Assembly: GCA_018882965.1 (NCBI GenBank)
Contig: VEQY01000029.1
Location: 1 to 37,588, forward strand
From: Mycobacterium sp.
Lineage (GTDB): Bacteria; Actinomycetota; Actinomycetes; Mycobacteriales; Mycobacteriaceae
Direction: 5' to 3'
DNA: 37,588 nt
The translations under genes were made by a program, and so were the position numbers. Below, one piece after another: positions 9,243 through 17,754 of the stretch. The first letter of the stretch is position 1, and the number at the start of each line of letters is the position of its first letter. The notes under the pieces were generated by a model. The model did not search any database, had not been told where the DNA came from, and saw nothing but the letters and a program-made list of their open reading frames with translations.

Positions 9243-10009
9243 GGCGCGGTGGCCGGCGCGGCCGGAGCCGGCGGTGCCGCGGTGGGCATCAGGGCGGGAA
9301 CCGGCCCCACGACCGACCTGATCTTGGCGAGGAGCTCCTGGGGCGTGGCCGGACTGATGTCCTCCCCGTTGAGCCGGATCGTCGGGGTGGCCTTGACCTT
9401 GGATGCGGCGGCCAGGCCCTTGACCATGTCGGTGTACCTGTTCTTGTTGACGCAGTCGGCGACGCCGCCCGACGCGCCCGCCTGGCGCGCGGTCTCGATC
9501 AGTGAGGCGTTATCGGGCCCGCCGCCGGAGCCTTCGGGGGGCTGCTGGGCGTACAGCGCGGCGTGGAAGCGAACGAACGCCTCCTTGTTCTCGTCGGCCA
9601 CGCAGTACGCGGCGTTGGCGGCGCGCGCGGAGTAGCCCTTGTTGGTGGCGTTGAGGATCGAGACCAGGTAGTAGTCGACGGCTGCGGCGCCGCTCTGGAC
9701 GATCTTGTCGATGGTGGGCCCGAAGGACTTCTCGAAGTCCCGGCAGTGCGGGCACTGGAAGTCCTCGTAGATGGCCAGCACCGCCTTCGGTTCCTCGGTG
9801 CCGTCCTTCTTGATCAGCGCATTGGAGGTGATCCGGACGGCCTGCACATCCGATTCGCTCTTCTTGTCGTTGTTCATCACGATGAAGAGCACCAGCCCGA
9901 CGGCGAAGAAGACCACCAGCGCGGTCAATCCCAGCCGCACGGCCAGGTCGCGCTTGCGGTCCTGGGCTTTCAGGTCGTAGCGGGGGGTGCTCTTCTTCTT
10001 GGTGGCCAC
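9239..10009 (-). CDS. Membrane-anchored DsbA-like thiol oxidoreductase
   Basis: A 256-residue protein with a cytoplasmic Lys/Arg-rich N-terminus, one membrane anchor (about residues 26-46) and an exported thioredoxin-fold domain. The active site CPHC is at 86-89 in YEDFQCPHCRDFEKSF, and the cis-Pro loop is in KVKATPTIRLNG. An Ala/Pro-rich tail ends the protein. It introduces disulfides into exported proteins and is recharged by the VKOR protein encoded immediately downstream with overlapping codons. It corresponds to Rv2969c. The GTG start (MATKKKSTPRYD) is the conserved one. Confidence 0.95.
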   Translation of the reverse strand: MATKKKSTPRYDLKAQDRKRDLAVRLGLTALVVFFAVGLVLFIVMNNDKKSESDVQAVRITSNALIKKDGTEEPKAVLAIYEDFQCPHCRDFEKSFGPTIDKIVQSGAAAVDYYLVSILNATNKGYSARAANAAYCVADENKEAFVRFHAALYAQQPPEGSGGGPDNASLIETARQAGASGGVADCVNKNRYTDMVKGLAAASKVKATPTIRLNGEDISPATPQELLAKIRSVVGPVPALMPTAAPPAPAAPATAP

Positions 10010-10096
10010 GGGATCCTCGCTGTCAGTGGTTCCGGCGCTTCCAGAGTACCGGCGTACCCCCGCAACGCCGTATCAGATCGGGTCTCGGACCCGGGG

Positions 10097-11227
10097 TCAG
10101 ACGCGGGTCAGGTGTGCCCGCAGCGCCGAGATCATCTCCGCGTTGGCCCGGGCGGTCCCGCCGCCGAGCGCGTTGAGATTCAGAAAAGCGTGGATCATCG
10201 GCCCCATACAGCGGTGGTCGACGGCCACCCCCGCCTCGCGCAGCCTGTCGGCGTACTGACCGCCCTCGTCGCGCAGCGGGTCGAAACCCGCGGTCACCAC
10301 CAGCGCCGGCGACAGGCCCGTCAGGTTCTCGGCCAGCAGCGGCGACACCAGCGGGTCGGTGGCCTCCAGACCAGAACCCTCCAGGTATTGCCCCTGGAAC
10401 CAGTCCATGTCGTGTTTGGTCAGCAGGAATCCGTTGGCCAGCAGGGTGCGCGAACGAGAGCCCCCGCGCAGGTCGGTGACCGGATAGATGAGCCACTGCA
10501 GCGCCGGCAGCGGGTCACCGGCGTCGCGGGCCAGCCGGGTGACGACGGCGGCCAGGCAGCCGCCCGCACTATCGCCGCCGACCGCTACCCGGTGCGGGTC
10601 GGCGCCCAGCTCGCCGGCGTGCATCCTGGCCCAGCGATAGACGGCGAGGGCGTCGTCGACGGCGGCCGGCGCCTTGTGCTCGGGAGCCAGGCGGTAGTCG
10701 ACGGCCAGCACGTGCACGCCGGCATCCCGGCAGATCAGCCGGCAGGCCGAATCGTGGGTCTCCAGATCGCCGAAGACGAACCCGCCACCGTGAAAGAAGA
10801 CCAGCAGCGGCGCCGGCGCCCCGCCACCCGGCGGGCGGTAGTGCCGTCCGGGAAGAACCCCGGCCGGGCCCGGGATGCTGACCGGGCTGATCTCGGCGAC
10901 GCGGACGCCCGGCTCGTCGAGGGCACCGGTGAGCTGACTGCTGCCGGCGCGGGTGGCCGCGACGTTGTCCGCGACGACAAGGCCCTCGAGCCCGGTCCTG
11001 CGCTGCGCGGCGAGCATGAGTTGCAGCGACGGGTCCAGCGTGTTGCCGTCGATGGTGATCGTGCGGCCGCCGGAGAGCAGTCGCGCGGCGCGCTCGGGCA
11101 GCCGGGGAATGAATTTGACGCCCACGCGGTTGGCCGCGGCCAGAACCCGTTGCCGCGCGGCGTGGCGTCCCGGTGCGGACCTCTGCGCGCCCGCCGTGTT
11201 CGCGGTCCTCGCCGCTCCTGCCGTCAT
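10097..11227 (-). CDS. lipN: LipN-like alpha/beta-hydrolase esterase/lipase
   Basis: Carboxylesterase of the hormone-sensitive-lipase family, about 376 residues. The oxyanion-hole motif HGGGFVFGD is near residues 147-155, the nucleophile elbow is GDSAGG (Ser about 221), and the acid and base residues are in [11 protein letters not shown] and MIHAFLN. A gene with these motifs sits at this place in M. tuberculosis (Rv2970c, lipN). The natural substrate is probably a short-chain ester or acylglycerol. An ATG at 11227 or the adjacent in-frame GTG at 11230 could start it; the GAGGGGG ribosome site is better spaced for the ATG. It is divergent from the aldo-keto reductase gene. Confidence 0.9.
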   Translation of the reverse strand: MTAGAARTANTAGAQRSAPGRHAARQRVLAAANRVGVKFIPRLPERAARLLSGGRTITIDGNTLDPSLQLMLAAQRRTGLEGLVVADNVAATRAGSSQLTGALDEPGVRVAEISPVSIPGPAGVLPGRHYRPPGGGAPAPLLVFFHGGGFVFGDLETHDSACRLICRDAGVHVLAVDYRLAPEHKAPAAVDDALAVYRWARMHAGELGADPHRVAVGGDSAGGCLAAVVTRLARDAGDPLPALQWLIYPVTDLRGGSRSRTLLANGFLLTKHDMDWFQGQYLEGSGLEATDPLVSPLLAENLTGLSPALVVTAGFDPLRDEGGQYADRLREAGVAVDHRCMGPMIHAFLNLNALGGGTARANAEMISALRAHLTRV

Positions 11228-11312
11228 CACGGACCCCCTCTTGCACGCACGGCCACACGCACCGGCCGCGCGCGTCGTGCGAAGCTTACGCGTCCGCTCC
11301 GAGCCCGCTCGC

Positions 11313-11318
11313 TACTAT
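11313..11318 (+). promoter_or_regulatory. Candidate -10 element upstream of the aldo-keto reductase
   Basis: TACTAT fits the mycobacterial -10 consensus TANNNT. It lies 48 bases upstream of the ATG in the 139-base divergent gap between the esterase and the reductase. No convincing -35 box is visible at 17-18 bases. Confidence 0.35.
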
Positions 11319-11366
11319 CGACGGGTCGGTGACCTCCCACCGCACGCGCAATCACAGGCAGGTGAC

Positions 11367-12158
11367 ATGACGCAGACGGCCGGGGTTCCCACCGTCACCC
11401 TCAATGACGACCACGTCGTCCCGGTGTTGGGCTTCGCCGCCGCCGAGGTCGCACCGGCACAGGTCGAGGCGGCGGTCACCGCGGCGCTGGAGGCGGGCTA
11501 CCGGCTCATCGACGCCGGACCCGGCGACGGCATCGAGGAGGCCGTCGGTCGCGCGGTCGCCAAGTCCGGAATCCCCCGCGACGAGATATTCGTCAGCACC
11601 AAACTGGCGACCGCCGACCAGGGCTTCCAATCAGCGCAGGACAGCTGCCGGGCCAGCCTGGCGCGGCTGGGCCTGGACTACCTCGATCTCTACCTGATCG
11701 ACTGGCCCGCCGAGGAGAACGGCAAGTACATCGACGCCTGGGGCGGGATGATGAAGTCCAAGGAGGTCGGCGACACCCGCTCGATCGGCGCGAGCAACTT
11801 CACCGCCGAGCAGTTGTCGAACATCATGGACCTGTCTTTCTTCACCCCCGCGGTCAACCAGGTCGAACTGCATCCGCTGCTCGACCAGGCCCAGCTGCGC
11901 GCGATGCATGCCGAGCACTCGATCCGCACCGAGTCCCGGGCGCCACTCGGCTCGGACACGCTGTTGGAGAATCCGGCCATCACGGCGGCGGCAGGAGAGC
12001 ACGGAAAATCCCCGGCGCAGGTCGTGATCCGATGGAATCTGCAACTGGGCAACATCGTGCTCCCGGGTTCGGTGAACCCCGCGGAGATCGCGGAGAGCAT
12101 CGCGGTCTTCGACTTCGAGTTGACCGACGCGCAGATGCAGGCCATCAGCGGTCTCTGA
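11367..12158 (+). CDS. Aldo/keto reductase-fold protein with altered catalytic tetrad
   Basis: A 263-residue protein clearly of the AKR family ([61 protein letters not shown]) and positionally equivalent to Rv2971. Normal AKRs use Asp-Tyr-Lys-His. Here Asp (RLID) and Lys (STKLA) remain. The usual DTAYAYGNE-type segment reads DAGPGDGIE, placing Asp where the catalytic Tyr should be, and the usual YLIHWP reads YLIDWP, placing Asp for His. The C-terminus ends at MQAISGL, roughly 15-20 residues shorter than the family. It may be catalytically dead or changed in function. The ATG at 11367 follows a GCAGGTG ribosome site. Confidence 0.88.
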   Translation: MTQTAGVPTVTLNDDHVVPVLGFAAAEVAPAQVEAAVTAALEAGYRLIDAGPGDGIEEAVGRAVAKSGIPRDEIFVSTKLATADQGFQSAQDSCRASLARLGLDYLDLYLIDWPAEENGKYIDAWGGMMKSKEVGDTRSIGASNFTAEQLSNIMDLSFFTPAVNQVELHPLLDQAQLRAMHAEHSIRTESRAPLGSDTLLENPAITAAAGEHGKSPAQVVIRWNLQLGNIVLPGSVNPAEIAESIAVFDFELTDAQMQAISGL

Positions 12159-12165
12159 GTCGCGC

Positions 12166-12870
12166 TCAGCCCGACGGACAGGCCGTAGCGGCCGCGGTCA
12201 ACTCCCGTGCCGAGGGTTTGTCCACCGGCAGTCCGTACCCGCGCAGCACCGCGATGAACTGCATGGCGTACTGACAGCGGAACGCGGCGTTGGGTGGCAG
12301 CCAGGTGGCCGGTGGCTGATCGCCCTTGTCCTGATTGGCCTGCCCGTCCACCGCGAGCAGATTGGCCGGATCGTTGGCGAAACGCTTGCGCATCGCATCG
12401 CTCCACCCGCGCGCGCCCATGTCCCACGCATAGGCCAGCGGCACGATGTGGTCGATCTGCACCGACGCGCCGACCCCGTCACCGCGGACGAAGGCCAGTG
12501 CGGCGTTGGTGTAGGGATCGCGCAGTGTGCCGCGCGCGACGGCACGCGGGCAGCGCGTGATCGCGACGTAGGTCTTGTCGACCAGGTCTCGCTCGAGGAT
12601 GTCGTTTCGGGTGTCACAGCCGTTATGACCACCGGGCGCGGAGTTCTCGTCGTCCCAGGCGTCGCCGAAAGCCGAGCGACGGTAGTCGTCGCCGCGGACA
12701 CGGGTCTCGACGACCGCGACACCGGACAGCACGTCGACACCCGGTCGCACCGTCGGCGGCGCGGTACCCGCCGACGAACCGGTACGACCGGCCGTCGACA
12801 CCACCTGCACGGCGACGACGACGGCCAGCACCGCCAGCGCCGCCAGCCACAGCAGCGGCATGCGTCTCAT
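12166..12870 (-). CDS. Exported HNH-family (DUF1524-type) nuclease-like protein
   Basis: A 234-residue protein with an N-terminal hydrophobic segment (residues about 4-27) that is a signal peptide or membrane anchor, followed by a Thr/Gly/Pro-rich linker. The body has the HNH-like pattern of secreted DUF1524 nucleases: QIDHIVPLAYAW (His141), FANDPANLLAVDGQANQDKG (Asn170) and a C-terminal RCQYAMQF segment. Cysteines at about 85, 107 and 199 could form disulfides outside the cell. The ATG start overlaps the recG stop (ATGA). It corresponds to Rv2972c. A nuclease role is inferred from the family; substrate and biological role are unknown. Confidence 0.85.
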   Translation of the reverse strand: MRRMPLLWLAALAVLAVVVAVQVVSTAGRTGSSAGTAPPTVRPGVDVLSGVAVVETRVRGDDYRRSAFGDAWDDENSAPGGHNGCDTRNDILERDLVDKTYVAITRCPRAVARGTLRDPYTNAALAFVRGDGVGASVQIDHIVPLAYAWDMGARGWSDAMRKRFANDPANLLAVDGQANQDKGDQPPATWLPPNAAFRCQYAMQFIAVLRGYGLPVDKPSARELTAAATACPSG

Positions 12871-15071
12871 GCCTTGTCCAGATAGTCGATACGGTCAGTT
12901 CCGGTGAACGGCCCCGCCAACACGGCCATCCCGGAGTCGCACGGATCGGCGGCATAGACCGACTCGCACAGTTCGCGCGCGGCGACGATGACGTCGAGGT
13001 GCTCGGCGAGGGACAGGAAACGCAGGGTGATCGGCCGTCCGGACTGAGTGAGCCCGAGTACGTCTCCCTCCTTGCGCTCCCGGAGATCGAGATCGGCCAG
13101 CGCGAAACCGTCGAGCGTGCCCGCCACCGCAGTCAGCCGCTCACCGGCCCTGGAAGACTCCGGCAACTCCGTGACCAGCAGGCACAAACTCGCGTGCGGG
13201 CCGCGGCCGATCCGGCCGCGCAACTGGTGCAGCTGGCTGATCCCGAACCGGTCGGCATCCATCACGACCATCATGGTCGCGTTGGGAACGTCGACGCCCA
13301 CCTCGATCACCGTCGTGCACACCAGCACGTCGATCTGACCGTCGCGGAACGCCGTCATCACCGAGTCCTTCTCCTCGGCGGGCAGCCGTCCATGCATCAG
13401 CCCCAGCCGCAGACCCGCAAGCGGCCCGGTGCGCAGCCGGTCGTAGAGCTCGACGACGGTGACCGGGCCTGCGCCGCCGGGCTCGCCGTCGTCCTCATCG
13501 ATGCGGGAGGCCACCACGTAGGCCTGCCGGCCGGCGGCGACCTCCTCGGACACCCGCTGCCAGGCGCGGTTCAGCCAGCGCGGCTTCTCCCCCGCGAAGA
13601 TCGTGTTGGTGGTGATCGGCCGGCGCCCCCGCGGAAGCTCGCGCAGCGTCGAGGTCTCCAGGTCTCCGAACACGGTCAGCGCGACGGTGCGCGGGATGGG
13701 TGTCGCCGTCATCACCAACAGGTGGGGCGTCAGGCCCGCGGGAGCCTTGGCGCGCAACCGGTCCCGCTGCTCGACACCGAACCTGTGCTGCTCGTCGACC
13801 ACGACCAGACCGAGCCGATCGAATTCGACGGCGTCCTGCAGCAGCGCGTGGGTACCGATCACAATGCCGGACTGCCCGGCGGCCACCTCGTCGCGCACCT
13901 GTCGTTTCCGCCCGGCCGTCATCGACCCGGTCAGCAGCGACACCCGGGTCGCGCCCTCCTCGCCACCGAGTTCTCCGGCCATCGCCAGCGGCCCCAGGAC
14001 GTCGCGGATGGACCGGGCGTGCTGTGCGGCAAGCACCTCGGTGGGAGCCAGCAGGGCGCACTGATATCCCGCGTCGATCATCTGCAGCATCGCCAGCACC
14101 GACACGATGGTCTTGCCGGATCCCACCTCGCCCTGTAGCAGCCGGTTCATCGGTCTGGTCGCGGCCAGTTCCGCCGAGATCACCTCGAGAACCTCACGCT
14201 GTCCGGCGGTGAGCTCGAACGGCAGGCGCGCGGTCAGCGCGGCGCACAGGCCGTCCGGACGGTGTGGGGCGGCCGGTCCGGATCCGGCGAGCTCACCATG
14301 TCTGCGCTGCACCAGGGCCCACTGCAGGCCGACCGCCTCGTCGACGGTCAGTCGCGCCCGGGCCCGCTCCCGCTCCCGCGCGTTCTCCGCGATGTGGATG
14401 GCTCGCAGCGCGGTGTCCTCAGACGCGAGATCGTGCTGGCGCAGAAAGGCTTCCGGAAGCGGCTCACCGATCGGGTCGAGCACGGCGAGCACCTGACGTA
14501 CGCAGGCGTAGATGTCCCAGCTCTGCAGTTTCGCGCTGGCCGCGTAGATCGGGAAGAAGTCACGCTCGAACTCCGACATCACCAGTTCGCCGGCCTCGGT
14601 CCGGGCGGTATCGGCGATCGTCTTGAGCGACTTCGTTCCGAAGGCGCCCTTGGGTGAGTCCAGCACCAGGAAGTCGGGATGGGTCAGCTGCATGGTGCCC
14701 TTGAAGAAGCCCACCTCTCCGGACAGCATCAGCCGGGTGTTGGGCACCAGGCCCTTCTTGAGGTACTTGGCGTTGAAGAAGGTGGCGGTGACCTTCGGTC
14801 GCCGGTTGCGCAGTGTGACGACCAGATACTCCCGACGGGGCGCACGGTTGGTCCAGCGCGTCTCGGCCGTGGCGATCTCGTCGACGAGGGTGATGTGCTC
14901 GCCCTCCGCGGGCGGATCGCGCTCCTCGCCGAGCACGGTCATGCCGTTGCTGTATTTACGCGGGTAGTGGCGGAGCAGGTCATCAACGTTTCGGATCCCG
15001 AAGACGTCATCCAGCAGCCGGGCCGCCCGCTCCCCCAGGATGCCGTCGAGCCGGTCGGTGAGGGCCGCCAC
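12867..15071 (-). CDS. recG: ATP-dependent DNA helicase RecG
   Basis: Branch-migrating helicase of 734 residues that remodels stalled replication forks and Holliday junctions. An N-terminal wedge/OB region (about residues 20-190) is followed by two helicase domains: Walker A GEVGSGKT at 314-321, motif II DEQHRFG at 426-432, motif III VMTATPIPRT, and the C-terminal motifs LVCTTVIEVGVDVPNAT and QLRGRIGRG. The start is GTG (MAALTDRLDGILGERAARLLDD). The gene is followed with a 4-base overlap by the exported HNH protein, and it is divergent from rpmB. Confidence 0.97.
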   Translation of the reverse strand: MAALTDRLDGILGERAARLLDDVFGIRNVDDLLRHYPRKYSNGMTVLGEERDPPAEGEHITLVDEIATAETRWTNRAPRREYLVVTLRNRRPKVTATFFNAKYLKKGLVPNTRLMLSGEVGFFKGTMQLTHPDFLVLDSPKGAFGTKSLKTIADTARTEAGELVMSEFERDFFPIYAASAKLQSWDIYACVRQVLAVLDPIGEPLPEAFLRQHDLASEDTALRAIHIAENARERERARARLTVDEAVGLQWALVQRRHGELAGSGPAAPHRPDGLCAALTARLPFELTAGQREVLEVISAELAATRPMNRLLQGEVGSGKTIVSVLAMLQMIDAGYQCALLAPTEVLAAQHARSIRDVLGPLAMAGELGGEEGATRVSLLTGSMTAGRKRQVRDEVAAGQSGIVIGTHALLQDAVEFDRLGLVVVDEQHRFGVEQRDRLRAKAPAGLTPHLLVMTATPIPRTVALTVFGDLETSTLRELPRGRRPITTNTIFAGEKPRWLNRAWQRVSEEVAAGRQAYVVASRIDEDDGEPGGAGPVTVVELYDRLRTGPLAGLRLGLMHGRLPAEEKDSVMTAFRDGQIDVLVCTTVIEVGVDVPNATMMVVMDADRFGISQLHQLRGRIGRGPHASLCLLVTELPESSRAGERLTAVAGTLDGFALADLDLRERKEGDVLGLTQSGRPITLRFLSLAEHLDVIVAARELCESVYAADPCDSGMAVLAGPFTGTDRIDYLDKA

Positions 15072-15159
15072 TGCTAACCGCCACCTCCGTGTCGACCCGG
15101 CTTACGGCGCCAGCCTAGCCAGACCCGACGACAGGGGAATTCAGCCCACGCTGGCCGTT

Positions 15160-15189
15160 TTGGTGTTGCGAACGCACCGACGGTATCCT
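15160..15189 (+). promoter_or_regulatory. Candidate rpmB promoter
   Basis: A -35-like TTGGTG (15160-15165) and a -10-like TATCCT (15184-15189), separated by 18 bases, lie about 40 bases upstream of the rpmB start. A GAAGGAGC ribosome site stands just before the ATG. The elements were picked by eye. Confidence 0.45.
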
Positions 15190-15229
15190 GGGGTTTCGCT
15201 TTCACGAACCATCCCCGAAGGAGCGTGCC

Positions 15230-15424
15230 ATGGCTGCCGTGTGCGATGTCTGCGGCAAGGGCCCCGGGTTCGGCAAGGCGGTGTCGCATTCGCACCGGCG
15301 CACCAGCCGACGCTGGAACCCGAACATCCAGACCGTGCACGCCGTGGACCGCCCGGGCGGCAACCGGAAACGTGTGAACGTCTGCACCTCCTGCCTCAAG
15401 GCGGGCAAGGTCACCCGCGGCTGA
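15230..15424 (+). CDS. rpmB: 50S ribosomal protein L28
   Basis: A 64-residue ribosomal protein of the large subunit. The [15 protein letters not shown] start and the [10 protein letters not shown] end give two CxxC pairs, so this is the zinc-binding form of L28. Zinc-free paralogues, induced under zinc shortage, exist in mycobacteria, so this is the copy used when zinc is sufficient. A strong GAAGGAGC ribosome site precedes the ATG. Its last 14 bases overlap the end of ung on the other strand. Confidence 0.97.
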   Translation: MAAVCDVCGKGPGFGKAVSHSHRRTSRRWNPNIQTVHAVDRPGGNRKRVNVCTSCLKAGKVTRG

Positions 15425-16115
15425 GCCCGTCGGCGGGAAGCCGCCAGTCGACCGGCTCCGCACCCATTCCGGCCAGGAGCTCGTTGGCCCGGCTGAACGG
15501 CCGGGAACCGAAGAACCCCCGGCTCGCCGACAGCGGTGACGGATGCGCTGACTCGATGACCGCGCTGCGGCCTCCCGACAGGATCGGCGCCAGGGAACTC
15601 GCATCGCGGCCCCACAGAACCGCCACCAGCGGCTGACCGCGGTCGGCCAGAGCACGGATCGCGCACTCGGTCACCGCCTCCCAGCCCCGGCCCCGATGCG
15701 ACGCCGGGTTGCCCGGCTGCACCGTCAGCACCCGGTTGAGCAGCAGGACGCCGCGCTGCGCCCACGGGGTCAGGTCCCCGGAGGACGGCTCCGGGTAGCC
15801 GAGATCGGAGCGATACTCGGCGAAGATGTTGGCCAGGCTGCGCGGCAGTGGCCGCACGTCGGGAGCCACCGAGAAGCTGAGTCCCACGGCATGTCCGGGC
15901 GTGGGATACGGGTCCTGCCCGACGATCAGTACCCGGACCGCGTCGAAGGGAAAGGTGAAGGCGCGCAGAACATTCGGACCGGCCGGCAGGTAGCGCCTGC
16001 CGGCGGCCACCTCGGTGCGCAGGAAGTCGCCCATCCGCGCCACCTGATCGGCGACCGGCGCGAGCGCCGTGGCCCAGCCATCGTCGACGAGATCACCGAG
16101 CGGTCGCGCCGTCAC
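15411..16115 (-). CDS. ung: Uracil-DNA glycosylase (family 1)
   Basis: Removes uracil from DNA at the start of base-excision repair; 234 residues. The catalytic water-activating motif [17 protein letters not shown] is near residues 60-80, and the C-terminal minor-groove loop [18 protein letters not shown] is intact. The GTG start at 16115 ([14 protein letters not shown]) matches the conserved N-terminus; the frame remains open upstream into thiL but is not native there. The gene lies 22 bases after thiL on the same strand and overlaps rpmB tail-to-tail by 14 bases. Confidence 0.97.
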   Translation of the reverse strand: MTARPLGDLVDDGWATALAPVADQVARMGDFLRTEVAAGRRYLPAGPNVLRAFTFPFDAVRVLIVGQDPYPTPGHAVGLSFSVAPDVRPLPRSLANIFAEYRSDLGYPEPSSGDLTPWAQRGVLLLNRVLTVQPGNPASHRGRGWEAVTECAIRALADRGQPLVAVLWGRDASSLAPILSGGRSAVIESAHPSPLSASRGFFGSRPFSRANELLAGMGAEPVDWRLPADGLSRG

Positions 16116-16137
16116 GATCGACAACCTAACCGACCGA

Positions 16138-17121
16138 TCAGCCGGCGGACCCCGGCTCGAATGACTGCCAACCCGCCGGTCCGGCCCAGGGCCGCCCATC
16201 GAGGAGCACGGCGGCCGCTCCCGTCCGCACCGTTCCGATCCGGCGCCATCCCGGCGGGAGCGCCCCCGCGAAGCTGGCCACCAAAGCGTGGTCCTCACCG
16301 CCGCCCAGGACCAGCGACCAGGGGTCGACCCCGGCCGATCGCGCGGCCGGGCTGACGGCCTCGACGTCGGTTCGCAGATCCGCACCGCTCAGATCGATCA
16401 CCACTCCCGATGCGGCGGCCAGATGCCCGAGATCAGCCAGCAGGCCGTCGGAAACGTCGGTCATGGCCTCGGCGCCGGCTTCGGCGGCGACCGGTCCCTG
16501 ACCGTAGGGCGGCTCGGGCACGAGGTGGCGGCGGTGCTCGGGCAGCTGTCCCCCGATTCCGCGTCGCAGCAGTTCCAGCCCGGCCGCCGACCGGCCCAGT
16601 TCGCCGGCGATCGCGATCACCGACCCGGGGCGGGCCCCACTGCGGCGCACCGGCGCTCGACCGCCGAGGTCGCCCAGGGCGGTGACCGAGACCACCCACT
16701 GCGGGCTGGCGACCAGGTCACCGCCGACCACGGCAGCCCCCACCCGCCCGGCCTCCGCCCACAGCCCGTCGGCCAGCTCGCCGACCCGGGCCGCCGGGGT
16801 CGACGGCGGGGCACCGAATGCGACGACGAACGCCGTCGGCCGCGCACCCATCGCCTCGATGTCGGCCGCGTTCTGGGCGATCGCCTTGCGGCCGACGTCA
16901 TGCGGCGTGGACCAATCCAACCGGAAGTGCCTGCCCTCGATGAGCATGTCGGTGGACAGCACGGCCCGTCCGTCGGGGGTGTCGACCACCGCGGCGTCGT
17001 CACCCGGGCCCACCCGCACCCCGGCCCCGACCGGCCGGCCCGCGACGAGGTGCGCGATGACGGCGAACTCACCCAGCGAGGACAGCGTCGGACCGGGCCC
17101 CTCGGGAACGGCTCCGGCCAC
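16138..17121 (-). CDS. thiL: Thiamine-monophosphate kinase
   Basis: Converts thiamine monophosphate to the active cofactor thiamine pyrophosphate; 327 residues. ThiL motifs are clear: GPGDDAAVV (about 38-46), [11 protein letters not shown] (about 56-66), [23 protein letters not shown] and the ATP-site segment [16 protein letters not shown]. The GTG start at 17121 is preceded by purine-rich GGAGGA. It shares its short upstream region with the divergent DUF3515 gene. It is functionally linked with the TPP-riboswitch-controlled transport cassette further right, which would feed it TMP if the kinase there acts on thiamine. Confidence 0.96.
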   Translation of the reverse strand: MAGAVPEGPGPTLSSLGEFAVIAHLVAGRPVGAGVRVGPGDDAAVVDTPDGRAVLSTDMLIEGRHFRLDWSTPHDVGRKAIAQNAADIEAMGARPTAFVVAFGAPPSTPAARVGELADGLWAEAGRVGAAVVGGDLVASPQWVVSVTALGDLGGRAPVRRSGARPGSVIAIAGELGRSAAGLELLRRGIGGQLPEHRRHLVPEPPYGQGPVAAEAGAEAMTDVSDGLLADLGHLAAASGVVIDLSGADLRTDVEAVSPAARSAGVDPWSLVLGGGEDHALVASFAGALPPGWRRIGTVRTGAAAVLLDGRPWAGPAGWQSFEPGSAG

Positions 17122-17202
17122 GGTGTTGTCCTCCGGGTTCTCCTCCGGCCCTGCGGTAGGTTGAGTCCGTCAGTCTAGGGCCGCCGGCGAGGAGACCTCC
17201 AG

Positions 17203-17751
17203 ATGCGAGGCGCGCAGGGCGATCCCGCCGATGATCTCGGGACTCCGCGCATCGTCCTGGTCGCCACGCTGGTTCTCGCGGTCGCGGCGGTGGGCACGGG
17301 GCTGGGGATCGCCGCGACCCGCCGAGCCCCGTCCGGCCCGGTGGCCATCCCGGCGGTTCCCGCCCCGCAGGCGGAGTCACCGGAGTGCCGAGCGCTGATC
17401 GCGACCCTGCCCGAACGGCTCGGCGACTTCCGCCGCGTGGATACCGTCCAGCCCACCCCGCCCGGGACCGCGGCGTGGCGCGCGGAGGGCAACCCGGTGA
17501 TCCTGCGCTGCGGGCTGGAGCGCCCGGCGGAGTTCGTGGTCGGCTCACCGATCCAGCAGGTCGATCAGGTGCAGTGGTTCCGACTCGACGACGCCGACAC
17601 CGGGCGCAGCACCTGGGTCTGCGTCGACCGGCCGGTCTACCTCGCGTTGACCCTGCCCACCGGATCCGGACCGGCGCCGATCCAGACCCTCTCCGCGGTC
17701 ATCGACCGCAGCATGCCGGCCATACCGATCCGGCCGGGTCCGCCGCGCTGA
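17203..17751 (+). CDS. DUF3515 family membrane-anchored protein
   Basis: A 182-residue protein equivalent to Rv2980. The N-terminus holds one hydrophobic segment (about residues 17-38, VLVATLVLAVAAVGTGLGIAA) consistent with a membrane anchor or uncleaved signal, followed by an exported domain. Three cysteines (in SPECRALI, ILRCGLE and TWVCVDRP) could form a disulfide. The ATG follows a GAGGAGA ribosome site. It ends 3 bases from the convergent ddl gene. The family has no established function; its constant closeness to ddl in mycobacteria only hints at an envelope role. Confidence 0.85.
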   Translation: MRGAQGDPADDLGTPRIVLVATLVLAVAAVGTGLGIAATRRAPSGPVAIPAVPAPQAESPECRALIATLPERLGDFRRVDTVQPTPPGTAAWRAEGNPVILRCGLERPAEFVVGSPIQQVDQVQWFRLDDADTGRSTWVCVDRPVYLALTLPTGSGPAPIQTLSAVIDRSMPAIPIRPGPPR

Positions 17752-17754
17752 CTC

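Noticed and set aside
9563..11332. Plus-strand open frame (589 codons) across the DsbA-like and esterase genes
   Set aside because: Spans two well-supported genes and their gap on the other strand, with low-complexity Gly/Arg/Val-rich sequence and no family resemblance.
12999..14138. Plus-strand open frame (379 codons) antisense to recG
   Set aside because: No domain or ribosome site; it mirrors RecG helicase codons. High GC content produces such frames.
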